Of a DNA stretch of 64,000 nt, positions 23,543-35,269 are shown piece after piece. The position numbers and the translations under genes were made by a program. The notes below the pieces were generated by a model that saw nothing but the letters and a program-made list of their open reading frames with translations, did not search any database and was not told the DNA's origin. This stretch comes from Oryza sativa Japonica Group (lineage: Eukaryota > Streptophyta > Magnoliopsida > Poales > Poaceae), in contig NC_089042.1 of NCBI RefSeq assembly GCF_034140825.1, positions 25,449,001 through 25,513,000 on the forward strand. Reading direction: 5' to 3'. How positions within the stretch are numbered: the first letter of the stretch is position 1; every line of letters starts with the position of its first letter.

Positions 23543-26347
23543 TCACTTCTTCCCGCGCTTCCTGGTCGGCTTGTCGTCCTTGGCCCTCTTGGACGGCGGC
23601 GGCGTCGGCGGCGCGGCCGCCCGCTTCGGTGGCCGACCGATCCTCCTCCCTGGTGGCGTCGAGGCGGCGGCGCCCTTCTTGGAGCCTGAGCCGCCGGCCT
23701 CCTTCCGGCCGTCGCCCTTCCCGGATGACGACGACGACGACTTCTTCTGCTGCTCCGTCGCCGCCGCGGAGAGCTTCAGCGTCTCCAGCAACGACACCCT
23801 CTCCGTCGACGGCGAGCCGTTCTGGTTCATCCGGTTCAGGAAATCCACGGCGTTTCGCTTCTTGGCAACCCCGCCCGCCGCCGCCCCTGCCGAAGAGCTG
23901 CCGCCTCCGCCGCCGCCCTTCTTGTCGGACTTCTTGGTCCCCTCGCCGGTCTCCGAGAGCTTCGCCGTCTTCTGATTCCTCGCGGGTCCCCGGCTCTTGT
24001 TCGTCCTCATGCCCCGAGCCTTCTTGTCCTTGGCAGTGGCCGCCGCCGTCGCCGTCGTCGCTGCCGCCGCAGCCTTCTTCTTCTCCTCGCTGCCGTCCTT
24101 CTCCTTCTTGTCCGTCTCTGCCTTCTCCGCCTTCTCCCCCTTGGCAGCCGCCGCCGCGGCCTTCGCGATGGAGCTCCGCTTCCGGCAGACGATGATCGGC
24201 GCCTTCTCGAGCAGCGGCCCAGCGATGTCGGCGTCGGCCTTGGCCGGCTTCTTCTTCTCCTCCTCCTCCGCCGCCGCCGCGGGGGCCTTCGCCCCGGCGT
24301 GAGGCTGCCGGTCCTTGGAGACCTGCTTGGAGACGAGCGCGCGCAGCTGGAGCGCGGCGGCGTGCTCCGGCGAGCCGCGCGGGAAGAAGACGAGCGCGTT
24401 GGCGCAGAGCAGCATCATGTCGCGGTAGAACTCGGACGCCGACGCGTAGCACGCCGCCGCCGCCGCCGCCGCCGTTGCACCCACCAGCCTCGACCTGACC
24501 GTCTCCAGGTCCACATGGCGCCTGATCGTGCCACTGTACCTCTCCCCATCCTGCAAAATGAACAAAGATTCAAAAATCAGTTTAAAAAAATGACAAAAAA
24601 CGAGCTTAAAATTCATAATCCTGGGCGACTCGCATTTGGAGACGGTCAAGGATCGTTGCATCATTTTTATTGGGCTTGGCAGCGAGTGGCCGACATGATG
24701 GGCCCACACGTCATCTCCCCCACAACGATGATGTGGTGGCACATGACGGGCCCATGCTGAGCCAGCCCGGGCCCACCGCCACGGAACCAAACAACGCCGC
24801 GCCTCTCCCAACGCCACTCGTTTTTCACCCTCAGTTTTTATTATTATCTCCGCATCCTCGTGGGACATTTAAATCCAACGGCTCAGATTCGTCGACCAAA
24901 TCGCGGCCGTACGAGAAGCGAAAATTCCACGTTGTTTCCTTGCTCATGACGACCGTGACGAACGAAGAGGCTGACCCCTTTTAAGATTGTACTTTACTCT
25001 GATCAGCCGCTATAATTTCGTGATTAGTTGAGGCACTAATCGCCAAACGGTTAATAATAAATCGCAAGAATGTGCAGTTAAAAATTTAAAGTGCGGGTAA
25101 TTGAAATGTTATTAGAAGCAAACCAGATGTTTTCTCTTTTTTTTTCATTTTTTTACTGTGAGTGAAAATGGGAGGAGTTTTTTTTTTCTTACCTGGCTAT
25201 CGAGCCGCCGCTCGAACACGGCGCCGGCCTTGCTGGTCCGGACCGACTCGAGGAAGGCGACGAGCGGCTCGGCCTCGGCGGCGGGGAGGGGCACGGACAC
25301 CGACGGCGACGCCGCCTCCGCCTCTTCGCCGCCGCCTCCGCCCTTCCGTCGCCGGCGGCGGGACGGGCTGGCGGAGCTCTGCACGTCGCTGCTCTCCTTC
25401 TCGACGTCCGCCTCCTTCGACCCAGCCACCGACTCGCCCGACGCCTCCTCCTTCACGGCGATGTCGCCGGCCGCGGGCGCCGCCGCCGCCTCCTCCTCCT
25501 CCTCCGCCTCCCGGTCGTCGTCGTCGGCGACCGCGGGGTCGTTCTCCGGCCGCTTCAGATCTGACGAGTTCGACTCCTTGCATGACCGGCCGGATTCGTG
25601 GCCGGAGACCCTGTCCTCCACGGCGCCGGCCTCCTCCGGTGATCCCTTCCGTACATCCTCCTCCTCCTCCTTCACCGCCGCCGCCGCCGGCGGCGGCTTC
25701 GTCTCGCCGGAGATGCTCTTTTCCCTCTCCTCCTTGAGCCGTTTCACTTTTGATTGCAACGACCTAACCATTTAAAAATAAAAAAAATCGCAATAAGCAG
25801 TTTATTCCAAAAAAATTGTGGCCGACCGATCAGCATCAGACGGTGGAGAGTGGCGGGCAATGCACGAACCAGCCGAAAGTTAAAATAAAAAAACAAGGTG
25901 TTTATTAATTTCTTTTTTTGGTTATTTTCGGGCTGGTTTTTACCCGATCGAGAGATCGTATTTCTCGACCTCGCGGCGGAGCTCGGCGACGCGCAGCTCG
26001 CGGAGTTCCTCCACCCAGCCGGCGACGGCGGCGGCGTCGGCCTCTTCCTCCTCCTCGCCGCCGTCGGCGTCCTCGTTCTCGGCGGTGACGCCGCCGGAGA
26101 ACCGGCGGTGGAGGACGCGGAACCGGAGGCGGCAGGTGGTGGGGGTGAACACGGCGGCGGAAGGGCACCTCGACTGCATCTCCTTCGCCACCGCGTCCCA
26201 GCTCGCCGTCCCATGGCGGCTCACGGCGCACGCCAGGAGCAGGTCCTCCGACGTCCCCCAGATCTCCCCGCCCCCGGACCCCGCCGCCGCCGCCGCCGCA
26301 GACGACGACTCCGGCGAGACGCCGGGGTCGCCCGATCTGGCGGTCAT
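23543..26347 (-). CDS. Myb/SANT and bromodomain chromatin protein
   Basis: A probable nuclear reader of acetylated histones. Three exons (25944-26347, 25193-25763, 23543-24550) join in frame to 660 aa. Residues about 29-83 form a Myb/SANT-like domain (IWGTSEDLLLACAVSRHG, SWDAVAKEM). Then come an acidic stretch (EDADGGEEEEEAD) and a helical segment ending EVEKYDLSIG. Exon 2 is Glu/Ala/Ser-rich. A bromodomain spans the exon 2/3 junction (about 285-395: PLVAFLESVRTSKAGAVFERRL, then YSGTIRRHVDLETVRSRL, EFYRDMMLLCANALVFF). The C-terminal half is low-complexity, Lys/Ala-rich, with nuclear-signal and AT-hook-like GRPPKRAA pieces. The start is the first in-frame ATG, at 26347; a GTG-led extension upstream is not used. 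This Myb+bromodomain layout is known for a plant family thought to act with TIP60/SWR-like complexes; that role is inferred. GC-rich simple triplets encode most of the homopolymer runs. Confidence 0.88.
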
Positions 26348-27171
26348 CCCCTCCGCCCTATCGGTTCCGCACGCCACGACGACGACGACGGCGGCGGCGG
26401 CGGCGGGTCACAGCGCCGCCTCCATGGACGGCGGGGCGAGGTGAGGGCTAGGGTTTGGTGGTGTTTGGGCCTTCTCTCTCTCTCTCTTTCTCTCTCTTCT
26501 TCTGCGTGTGGTTCGTCTAGGTTTTGGTCCCTTGCCCTGGCCTCCTCTCTTCGTCCCTTTCGATCCACGATTTTCACCTCCACTTTCTTTATTTGGTTGG
26601 ATTTTAAAATGGAACCGCAAGCCTCTTCGGGTAATTCGGAGGTTTCGTGGGGTGCCTCTGCGAAATGGGTCCGAATTTAACTGGGAACATTTTTTTTTGG
26701 ACGGAGTGGTGGGGCCCACCCTGCCAGGTACAGGTCGTATTATTCAGTCGATTTTGTCGTAGTATTTTTTTTAGAGGTTCAATCGATTTATTATTTTATA
26801 CAGTTGTCATGTTCTCCTAGCCATCCATGATTACGCAGTGTTTTAAGACGCCGGATAATAATTAAGCAAGAAAGAAAATCGGCTGGCATGTGGGGCGCAC
26901 CATAATGTTTCTTGGATTTTACTTGTACGGTAGGAGTAGTAGTACGGTAGGGAACTAGTGATGGAGGTTAACGTTTTTATCTCTTTGGTTATGGCTTGTT
27001 CAAATAAAAGGGTTTACAATTTACAAAGGATTTTGTAGGATTTATGATTCCTTTGAATTTGCTACTGTTCACGTGTTCTTGAATTGTAGGAAACACACAA
27101 AGGAATTTTGGAAGAATATTGTAATGTTCCCATGAAAACATAGGAGTTCCAAATGATTCCAAACATCCACT
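26348..27171. promoter_or_regulatory. Upstream region of the bromodomain gene
   Basis: Holds a short upstream ATG frame (about 26404-26421, minus) and a CT-rich microsatellite at 26473-26502, a common grass leader/promoter element. About 26985-27171 looks like part of an older MITE into which the solo LTR inserted. Confidence 0.45.
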
Positions 27172-28575
27172 TGTTAACAACCAAATTTGGTAAATTTACA
27201 TCGGATTTGGAGCTAAGGCCGAAGTGGATTTGGAGGGAAATCGATTATAGAAACAGGATATGAATCGGCTTCGGAACTGCATCGGCTACAGTGTGCATCG
27301 ACAGTTACCGAATCGGACAAGGCAAGCCGATGTAGCCGATTCCGGCAAGGTGATATTAGAATCATTGTCAGATTGAGTTGACGTGCTTCATGATGACTGC
27401 CACGTATGGATCGAGTCCGAAGAAGGCAGTTTTATCTATTAATTAGGAATAGTTTGTTAGTTTCCTTTTATCTTTAGGATAGTTTCTTTCTTGTCCGACA
27501 AGAACTTGTATCAACCCATGGGTATAAATATGTACACCTGGGGTCTATGTAATCTATCTTCACGATCAATACAATTCGGCGCATCGCCACCCTTTTTACT
27601 TCTACTTTTGTTTTTTACGTTCCGGCGGGACTTGGCACTTAACGCGGGGCTGCATCGATGTTCGATCTCCGGCGAAGGGGTAAATCCAATGTTCCATCGG
27701 CCCATGCAATTGTCTCATCTACATCGGCGTCGTTTAAGGCTGCATCAGTACATTCGACCTCTTGGATTGCTCTGGTTACCTATTTATCATATATATCTGT
27801 TAATCTAGTCTTAGCATATCAATTTAGCTCTATCGGCTGCTTCTCATTTTAGGGTTTCTGCCGGTATCGGCTAAATCGCGTTGCTAGATTAGATTAGCTT
27901 AGACATCTACCACCCTAAAAACTCGGTCAATGGCTTGATTGTCTAGATATTATGTTTCTTTTCATACTTAGTGCTGCATCAGTTAAGTTTGACCTACTAA
28001 GTCGTGCTTAGAACCATAATCTCTAGCCTGCTGCTTGACTGCCAATAAGGATTTCATCGGGGTTTCAGCTGGTGAGTTATCTGGACGTTGCATCGGCTCG
28101 TAAGGATTGCACATACATATAAGTTGGATTTAGCCGATGACAACAAAGGTTTCACTGTTTTATCTAATCTTGTGGATTTAATGACATCGAACCACCAGCC
28201 GATATGTGCTTTAACCTTTAGATCAATACTTGTTCTACTATATCATATTGTTAGCCGATTGATTTCTACTGAATTATATTGTTATTTTATTACATCATCA
28301 TCAGCCGATTGCCTTTATATCATTATCTATATTGGACATATAGCCGATTGCTTAAACCCTATCGCTATCGGCTGGTATTGGCATCGGCTATTATCGGCCA
28401 TCGGCTGGAACTACTCCATCGGCTTGTCAGCCGATCGGGTGTTTTGTCTATTATTTGCATATCTTGTCAGTTGCAGGATCAAACTGACTGGCACGCCCGC
28501 ATCTCATCAATCTTTGGACCTGCACAGGAGTTAAGCAGATCTCTCAGGCCGCTGTGTTCTATTTTTTCGTCAACA
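27172..28575. mobile_element. Solo LTR of an LTR retrotransposon
   Basis: Begins TGTTAAC and ends GTCAACA, the short inverted repeats of an LTR. It is flanked on both sides by CCACT (27167-27171 and 28576-28580), a 5-bp target-site duplication. Inside, TATAAATATG at about 27523-27532 looks like the LTR promoter. The 1404-bp body is studded with GCCGAT/ATCGGC words. No gag-pol is next to it, so it is a solo LTR left by recombination. The family is probably Ty3/gypsy by size but not proven. The intact duplication suggests a fairly recent insertion. Confidence 0.85.
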
Positions 28576-28580
28576 CCACT

Positions 28581-29135
28581 CCAACCTCTTTCTTTTTCAT
28601 CATAGGCAGCCATAAGATGAAATCCTCATTTTTCTATCCCTATATTCGGAACATCTAATCCTACAAAGGTTGTGTTTGTGATCGGGAGGTGAGTTAGGAA
28701 CTTCGCCTCCCACGCATGGAAAACTAAACGATCCATTAGCGCGTGATTAATTAAGTATTAGCTCTTTTCTAAACATGGATCAATATAATTTTTTAAAGCA
28801 ACTTTCGTAAAGAGAATTTTTGAAAAAAAAAGAATGTACCGTTTAGCAGTTTAAAAAGCGTGCGGGCGAAAAACGAGATGAGTGAGTTGGAAACTTAGAG
28901 AAAAAAACTCAGCCAAAATTCCTTTGTTTACTAATCCTCCATTTTTCTTATGCAGCCTTACGATTTTCCTATTCCTGCCCCTAAGTTCAGCACTTTCGGC
29001 TGATAGTCTCCACGCCATGGCGCACAGATAGTGCAGGGGCTAGTGCCTTTTGCTTTTCATTTTTCGTGGGGAGGTTTTCCTTTTTCGTGGGGAGGTTACT
29101 GCATCTGTTACATAATACACTGAATATACAATATA
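28581..29135. other. Intergenic with a dispersed repeat fragment
   Basis: About 28730-28915 (GCGCGTGATTAATTAAGTAT.. to CAGTTTAAAAAGCGTGC) is a diverged relative of the repeat at 10264-10470. Nothing else recognised. Confidence 0.5.
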
Positions 29136-29414
29136 CTTCCATCTGTTTCAGGTTATAAGTGTTTCAGGTTATAAGGTTATAAGACGTTTTGACTTTAGTC
29201 AAAGTCAAACTACTAAGTTTGACTAACTATATAGAAAAAATATTAATATTTACAACACAAGCATAGTTTCATTAAATCTATAATTGAATAGATTTTTATA
29301 ATATATTTGTCTTGGGTTAAAAATACTACTGTTTTTTTCTATAAAATTAGTTAAATTTAGAGTAGTCTTGACTTTGACCAAAATCAAAACGTCTTATAAC
29401 CTAAAACGGAGGGA
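29136..29414. mobile_element. Stowaway-like MITE
   Basis: The left arm CATCTGTTTCAGGTTATAAG and right arm CTTATAACCTAAAACGGAGG are inverted repeats. Next inward, ACTTTAGTCAAAGTCAAAC pairs with a complementary GACTTTGACC block. TA precedes the left end. About 279 bp, non-coding, long-hairpin forming. Confidence 0.65.
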
Positions 29415-30310
29415 ACTTTAGGTTGATTTCATTGTACTAAATCAACCAGGCATCAACGGGAACCCACTGGGCGATGTAGCTGAAATTATATTCGGTTATT
29501 CCGCACCATCCCTATAGTTGGCAAAGGGCAATGTAGCCGAGATAGGCAGTAGGGGAATGTGATTTCACGAGGATCAGATGGATAAATAGGGGTTTTGGGA
29601 AGCTGACTTTGGAAAGATGAGATGTGCAATAGGGGGAAGGATTATCGTGTGACACTGTATAATATAAAGCCTTTTCTAGTCAACTCCTTCATTGCATAGG
29701 CCTTCCTTCTTCTATGGCAAGGTGACAGTAAGGTCAATATTGATAGTGGAAGGCGGCGAGCAACAGAGGACGCCATTGGAGAGCTCCGATGCTGCCCACC
29801 ATAACTCCATCTTTCACATTCACTGGCCAATTTTGGGGAATTTGGAGCAAAAGGCAAAATCAGGGAGAAAAGGCTTTTTGGCTGCTTGAGGTAGAAGTGT
29901 AGGAGTAGAAGAAGAGCAGAGCAGGCAAAGTTCTGCTGGCTGAATGAAAACCATATGATGCTTGATGGCTACAAGAATTTGAGAATTTGGTCGTGAGCTC
30001 CTGCTGTTGACCCTGGGAGATACAAAAATGTGCTGCCTTCGTTGGATGATTAGGATGGTTGGGAACTTGGAATCCCCATTTCTTGGGAGTCTTTGGACTG
30101 GATAATCCATTCAATCCCAGGTCAAACAAAGCAGAAAGAATATGATAAGTAGTTAAGTACTAGCTGTAGAAGAAAACCTGATGATTTCTTGATTGGAAAT
30201 GCTCAATTATACAAGCCTGAAGCTAGCATGTACCAGCAACACCGGACAGTGAGGTTGGTTAGCCGTGGTGGTGGAGTGGAGCTCTTGGCAATGGCTGGAT
30301 GCCAAAGCTC
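29415..30310. other. 3' flank of the conserved unknown gene
   Basis: No supported gene; short frames on both strands lack any family resemblance. Part is probably the 3' untranslated region of the minus-strand gene ending at 30311. Confidence 0.45.
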
Positions 30311-31447
30311 TCACCTCAGCCGCGCCTCCAATGCCCTCTTCAACTCGTCGCCAAGCTCATCCGACGAAGGCTTCGTGGCGTTCTCGGCTGCGGCCATGTC
30401 CTTGCCACTGCCCCGGCGATCCGGCTTCACCGGAGATGAGTAGTGGTATGGCTGTGCTGGTTGTGGCGGCGCCGGCGGCGTCCTCCAGGTGTCGGGTGCG
30501 CCGGCGGTGGACACCGCCGCCCTGCGGCTCCCGACCTCGGCGCGCAGGTCCTCCACGGCGCGGCGCAGCATCCCGCTCTCCGCGTTCAGCGCCTCCAGCT
30601 GCCGCCTCACCAGCGAGAACCCCTCGCCGCCGCGTCCCGTGCCGTCCGCTGCATCGGCGTCGGCGGCGGCAGCAATCGCCGGCGCTGGTGGCGAGGAATC
30701 CGCGTTGCCGCGCGTTTTGTCGGCGGCGCGAGGTGACTGTTCGATGGAGATCTTGTCAATGACCAGCAGGGGCATCTTGCTGACCGGAACCCGCGCGCCG
30801 CCCTTGCGGCTGCGGCTGGCACCGACCATGGCGTCGTCGGCGGCGAGCGCCGCCTGCAGCTCCGGCGGCGCGCGCAGCCCCCAGTTGAACCGCAGGCTCG
30901 CCCTTCCCCACAGCGGGAGCACGCTCCTCGTGGTGAGCCGCATCCCGGACAGCAGCGCGCCGACCCCGCCGCCGCTCTTCCCCGCCGCCGCGAACGAGAA
31001 CGCCTTGTAGTTCACCTCGCGCCCATGGCCATCGCCATCGGAGACCTCCCCGACCTTATTACCGGGATGCGGCGAGGAGCGGAGGGTGTGGGAGAGCGAG
31101 AAGTCGCCGAGGCGCGGCTTGAGGAGGAGGAAGAAGGCGGGGGATCCGGGGTTGCCGGAGAGGAGGTTGAACTCGGCGGCGAGGGAGAAGGGCGCGCGGG
31201 CGGGGGAGCCGAGGGGCCCGACGCCGGCGCGGACGGAGACGGAGAAGGGGAGGGCGGGGTCATTGGGGCGGTACGAGAGGCGGATCGCCGGGCCGAAGGA
31301 GAAGGCGGTGGAGAGGTCGAGGCGGAGCTCGCGCGGGTCGCCGCCGGCGGAGAGGCCGGAGTGGAGCGGCAGCCCGAGCACCCTGATCGGCACCCTGGCA
31401 CGCAGCAGCGGCCGGTCGTCGTCGCGGAACTTGATCGACGCCTTCAT
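30311..31447 (-). CDS. Conserved plant protein of unknown function
   Basis: One exon, 378 aa, ATG at 31447, TGA at 30311. I do not recognise a named domain. The N-terminal 200 residues (MKASIKFRDDDRPLLRARVP.., RELRLDLSTAFSFGPAIRLS, FSLAAEFNLL) resemble a family present in Arabidopsis, with alternating hydrophobic/polar strands that could form a beta-barrel such as an outer-envelope protein. That is inference from pattern only. Residues about 285-310 (FSLVRRQLEALNAESGMLRR) form a predicted coiled coil. The linker before it and the C-terminal tail are Ala/Pro-rich and disordered-looking. There is no obvious signal or transit peptide. GC content is very high, as in other grass single-exon genes. 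The long frames on the opposite strand here are by-products of that GC bias. Confidence 0.8.
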   Translation of the reverse strand: MKASIKFRDDDRPLLRARVPIRVLGLPLHSGLSAGGDPRELRLDLSTAFSFGPAIRLSYRPNDPALPFSVSVRAGVGPLGSPARAPFSLAAEFNLLSGNPGSPAFFLLLKPRLGDFSLSHTLRSSPHPGNKVGEVSDGDGHGREVNYKAFSFAAAGKSGGGVGALLSGMRLTTRSVLPLWGRASLRFNWGLRAPPELQAALAADDAMVGASRSRKGGARVPVSKMPLLVIDKISIEQSPRAADKTRGNADSSPPAPAIAAAADADAADGTGRGGEGFSLVRRQLEALNAESGMLRRAVEDLRAEVGSRRAAVSTAGAPDTWRTPPAPPQPAQPYHYSSPVKPDRRGSGKDMAAAENATKPSSDELGDELKRALEARLR

Positions 31448-31719
31448 GCGGGATGAGAGCTTTGGGTGGCGGTGGTGGGGGCTGCGGATTTGCGGCGGAG
31501 GTCACGCCGGCGGCGGCGACGGCGGCGAGACGATGTGGGTAGTGGTGGAAGGGTGGGAGATGGACTTGGGCTGGATGGATTGGAAGTGGATGGAAGGGAA
31601 TGAAGGGGCAGGCCGAGTTCTTCATCTTTGCCATTTTTCTTTCTCCTATTTCTTTTTCCTCCCATTTTTTTTACCATTTTTTTAGGATTTTGCCATCTTA
31701 GGAAGATGTTAATGTACTA
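31448..31719. promoter_or_regulatory. Upstream region of the conserved unknown gene
   Basis: GC-rich near the start codon, then T-rich from about 31625. No TATA box placed with confidence. Confidence 0.35.
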
Positions 31720-31954
31720 CTCCCTCCATCCCCTAATATAAGTGATTTTAACATTTTACTTATACTGTTTGATTATTTATCTTATTCAAAAAAATTAGAA
31801 TTATTATTTATTTTATTTGTGACTTACTTTATTACCCAAAGTATTTTAAGCACAACTTTTCATTTTTTATATTTGCACAATTTTTTTAATAAGACGAGTG
31901 GTCGAACAATACAAGCAAAATATCAAAATCCCTTATATTAGAGGACGGAGGGAG
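31720..31954. mobile_element. Stowaway MITE
   Basis: Left end CTCCCTCCATCCCCTAATAT (from about 31720); right end ATATTAGAGGACGGAGGGAG. TA on both sides, 235 bp, AT-rich. Confidence 0.75.
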
Positions 31955-31965
31955 TAGTACATTAA

Positions 31966-32178
31966 CTCCTTTCGTCCCAAAATATAAACATTTTTAGAGT
32001 TAAACATAGTTATTAAGAAAATAGATAAAATTAAATAGAAAAGTATTATGATTGGATGATAAGTAGAGCTAGGTGAAAAAATTAAATGGTGGAGGTTTGT
32101 GATTGGTTAGAAAGAGAATATTGGTGTAGAAGTTGTTATACTTAAGATATAAATTGTTATATTTTGGGACAATAGAAG
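31966..32178. mobile_element. Stowaway-like MITE
   Basis: Left CTCCTTTCGTCCCAAAATAT; right ATATTTTGGGACAATAGAAG followed by TA. It starts only 11 bp after the previous MITE. The left TA target is imperfect. Confidence 0.6.
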
Positions 32179-32290
32179 TAATTTTTACTTCTGGACAAAA
32201 GTAAGATAGTTAGCAACATAAGGGGGCAATTTCACTGTCAGCATAAAAACCCGCTTCATGGTTTATCACTCACTTGCTAATAAAAAAATA

Positions 32291-32601
32291 TTCCCTCCAT
32301 TCCTAATTGATCTACATATTTTATAAGTACACCAAAATCAAGAAAAGCTAATAACTCTCTCATACTATATGCACTCTAGCAACAAACTCGATGCATGCAC
32401 CATCCCCACTATTTTTTAGCCAATAGCAAATCAAGATATTGCATGTAGGTTATAAATACTTGTGTGCATACTTGCATGCATCAATGTCCATTTACTCCAA
32501 TACATAAATAACGAATAGACTCAATGAATAAACACAAATATGTAGATCATTTAGAAATAACCTCAAAAAAATATATGTAGATTAATTTGAAATGGAGGGA
32601 G
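32291..32601. mobile_element. Stowaway-like MITE
   Basis: Left CCCTCCATTCCTAATTGATC and right GATTAATTTGAAATGGAGGG are inverted repeats, with TA on each side. About 311 bp. Confidence 0.65.
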
Positions 32602-33715
32602 TAACTAGTAAGCAAGAAAAAAAAGATAAGGAATTTATCTATTGGCCACTCTTAAATTTAGCTTTAACTATTTGTATCCATATGTCAATGACATGTGAAC
32701 CCTCATATGCCTATAACATATAAGTATAGGTGATGAATTACATCAAAGAGTGATAAATAGTTAAATATCTTAAGATTTTAAACACTTGTCTCCCTAACCT
32801 TCTTGCATCCTTGATCCCTACAAATGGTCGTTAAAAATTTCTGAAAAAATAAATCTAGAGTTGAGTCGATTCATGTCCAACAATACAGTTGGGGTTGTTT
32901 TGGATGCCACAATTTCTCAACCCATTTGTGGCCCATATGCAAGGTAGCAAACATTGAGGTAGAAAATAAATAAATAATGACTTCCATTCTTTCAATATGG
33001 AAGGCATATCATTCTCGGTATGTCCTATCACTCTTCTACTCTTTCTAGTTATGTAGGTATGCAAATTTATATTTACCAGTCATATTATTTTTTTCCTGTT
33101 TTTAAGAGTGTCATTCTACATCAATATTTCCATCGGAGGTAATAATAAATAGAGAAACAATGAAAAGAATACAAAGAAAACCCTAGACAAGACCCTATTG
33201 GACAACCAAAATTTGACATAGTACATATCGAACAACCACAACTATCATTTGACAGGGTTGTTTGAATGGTAAAAGGTTGTAAAAGCACATGATGCATGTT
33301 CATAGCTTATCGAAACAATATCACCAACACTTGAAGGAGCAATAAAATGTACATGAGGCCAGGTAATCAACCTTACAATTGGTGGTAGACGAGCAAGATG
33401 TATTGAACAACCATGGTTCCGTAGGCCACCCTGCATGCATGCGCTTTCACTTTTCTTTTTATCCTAGCGAACAACCCATTGAACAGCCACACTTTGGCAA
33501 AGAGCATGTTAAAAAACTGTTGTTTGATGGGTGCAGCCGTTCGATATGCACCCTATCAAACTTTTGTTGTACGATAGAATGCTAAATTTGTGATTTCAGC
33601 CAGGTGATCTCTAGTTTCGCGATTTTCAGTAAATATAATATTGTTTTCTATAAATGTGCTTGTTCTATTCAAACGTAAGCAACAACTTAACATGTAGTAT
33701 GAAAATAAAACTTTA
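32602..33715. other. Intergenic, no gene recognised
   Basis: AT-rich; about 33180-33560 has repeated GAACAACCA/GACAACC words of unknown origin. No supported coding frame. Confidence 0.4.
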
Positions 33716-34055
33716 GCCTTGTTTAGTTTGTGGAAAAGTTTTGGGTTTGGTTATCACATCGGATATATGGACACACATTTGAAGTATTAAACATAGTTTA
33801 ATAACAAAACATATTATAGATTCCGCCAGAAAATTGCGAGACGAATTTATTAAGCCTAATTAATCCATCATTAGCAAATGTTTACTGTAACACCACATTG
33901 TCAAATCATGGCGCAATTAGGCTTAAAAGACTTGTCTCACAATTTACACGCAATCTGTCTAATTGGTTTTTTCCCTACATTTTATACTCCATACATGTGT
34001 CTAAACATTCGATGTGACAGCGTGAAATTTTTTGTTTTGGGAACTAAACAAAGCC
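33716..34055. mobile_element. Tourist-like MITE, copy 1
   Basis: Inverted ends GCCTTGTTTAGTT and AACTAAACAAAGGC-type (actual right end AACTAAACAAAGCC). The 340-bp body (CACATCGGATATATGGACAC.., ATTAAGCCTAATTAATCCAT..) recurs at 34809, 51295 and, more diverged, 54930. A 3-bp flank TTA/TTT is imperfect. Confidence 0.7.
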
Positions 34056-35269
34056 TTTGTAAACCATGGCAAAATGATATGTTTCACACATAACAAAAAA
34101 AAACTCAAAACGTAGAATAAAGAAAGTCCAAATGCGAAAGTGTACTTAAAGTTAGAGCATCTGCAACAGGCTTCTTAGTCTACTCTCCAAGTTAAATTTT
34201 GACTAAAATTCGTGCTCCAATAGACAGGCCAAGCCATCCGGCTGGCCAAGGTGCTCCTCGCGCAGGCCAAATTTGGCCAGCCAAAAAGGCCTAGCCATTT
34301 GTGGGCCCCACGCATGTCCCACGCTTTTCCTCTCTCTCCCTCCCATGTACTACTCCCACTGATCCTCTCCTCCGCTCCCCCAGATCCAGCACGCCGGCGC
34401 ATCTTTCCGCCGGCGCCACTCCTCTGTGTCGCTCCTCCGCCGGTGCCGCCCCTGTGCGCCACCCCTCCGCCGTTGTCTTCTCGGCCAGGGCCGCCCCTCC
34501 GCCATCGTGTTTTGCTGTCGAAGACGCCGTCGACCACCGCCGTCGTCTTTTGCCGCCGACGCCAGCCCTCTGTGCCACCTCTCCGCCGTCGTCTTCTGCT
34601 GCCAGGGCGCTCGGGATCCGTCGCCATCGTCGTCACCCGTCTCCCGCGCGCGGGATTTGTCGCCGCCATCGCCTCGCGTGCATGTACTCGAGGATTGACG
34701 GGTTGATGCGAAAGAAGAGAAAGAGAAAGAGGAGGAAGAAGAAGGCAATGGAGGCTAACATGTGGGTCCATTAGTAGTAAATAGAGAGACTGTTGGAGTG
34801 AACACCTAGGCTGTGTTTAGATTAGGGGTGAAAAGTTTTGGCATGTCACATCGAATATACGGACACACATTTGAAGTATTAAACGTAGACTAATAACAAA
34901 ACAAATTACAGATTCCGAATGTAAACTACGAGACAAATTTATTAAGCCTAACTAATCTGTCATTAGCAAATGTTTACTGTAGCATCACATTATCAAATCA
35001 TGGAGCAATTAGGCTTAAAAGATTCGTCTCGCAATTTACACACAATCTATATAATTAGTTTTTCTTTTTGTTTATATTTAACTAGCTGGGTGGCCCGCAC
35101 AATTGCGCGGCTAGCATCCATATAAAATTATATATTTTTTAATATGATTTTACTTAAAATTTATTAAATAGTTTTCTCATTGTCTTCAAATTTTGAAAGT
35201 CCAAACCTTATCATCCTCTTGTTTCTAGTTTTATAATTTTTAAAAGTCACACCAGTTGCTACCCTTTAC

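Noticed and set aside
23475-24452. 325-codon frame overlapping the bromodomain exon
   Set aside because: Low-complexity shadow of the real frame on the same strand; its Arg/Gly repeats come from GC-rich triplets.
25158-25775. Plus-strand frames of about 200 codons
   Set aside because: Antisense shadows of bromodomain exon 2, made of Ser/Pro/Arg runs.
31025-31685. Plus-strand frames opposite the 378-aa gene
   Set aside because: Antisense to a complete conserved frame; composition only.
34175-34774. Long frames on both strands in a GC-rich block
   Set aside because: They overlap each other, are simple-triplet in nature and lie inside a transposable element; no protein family fits.
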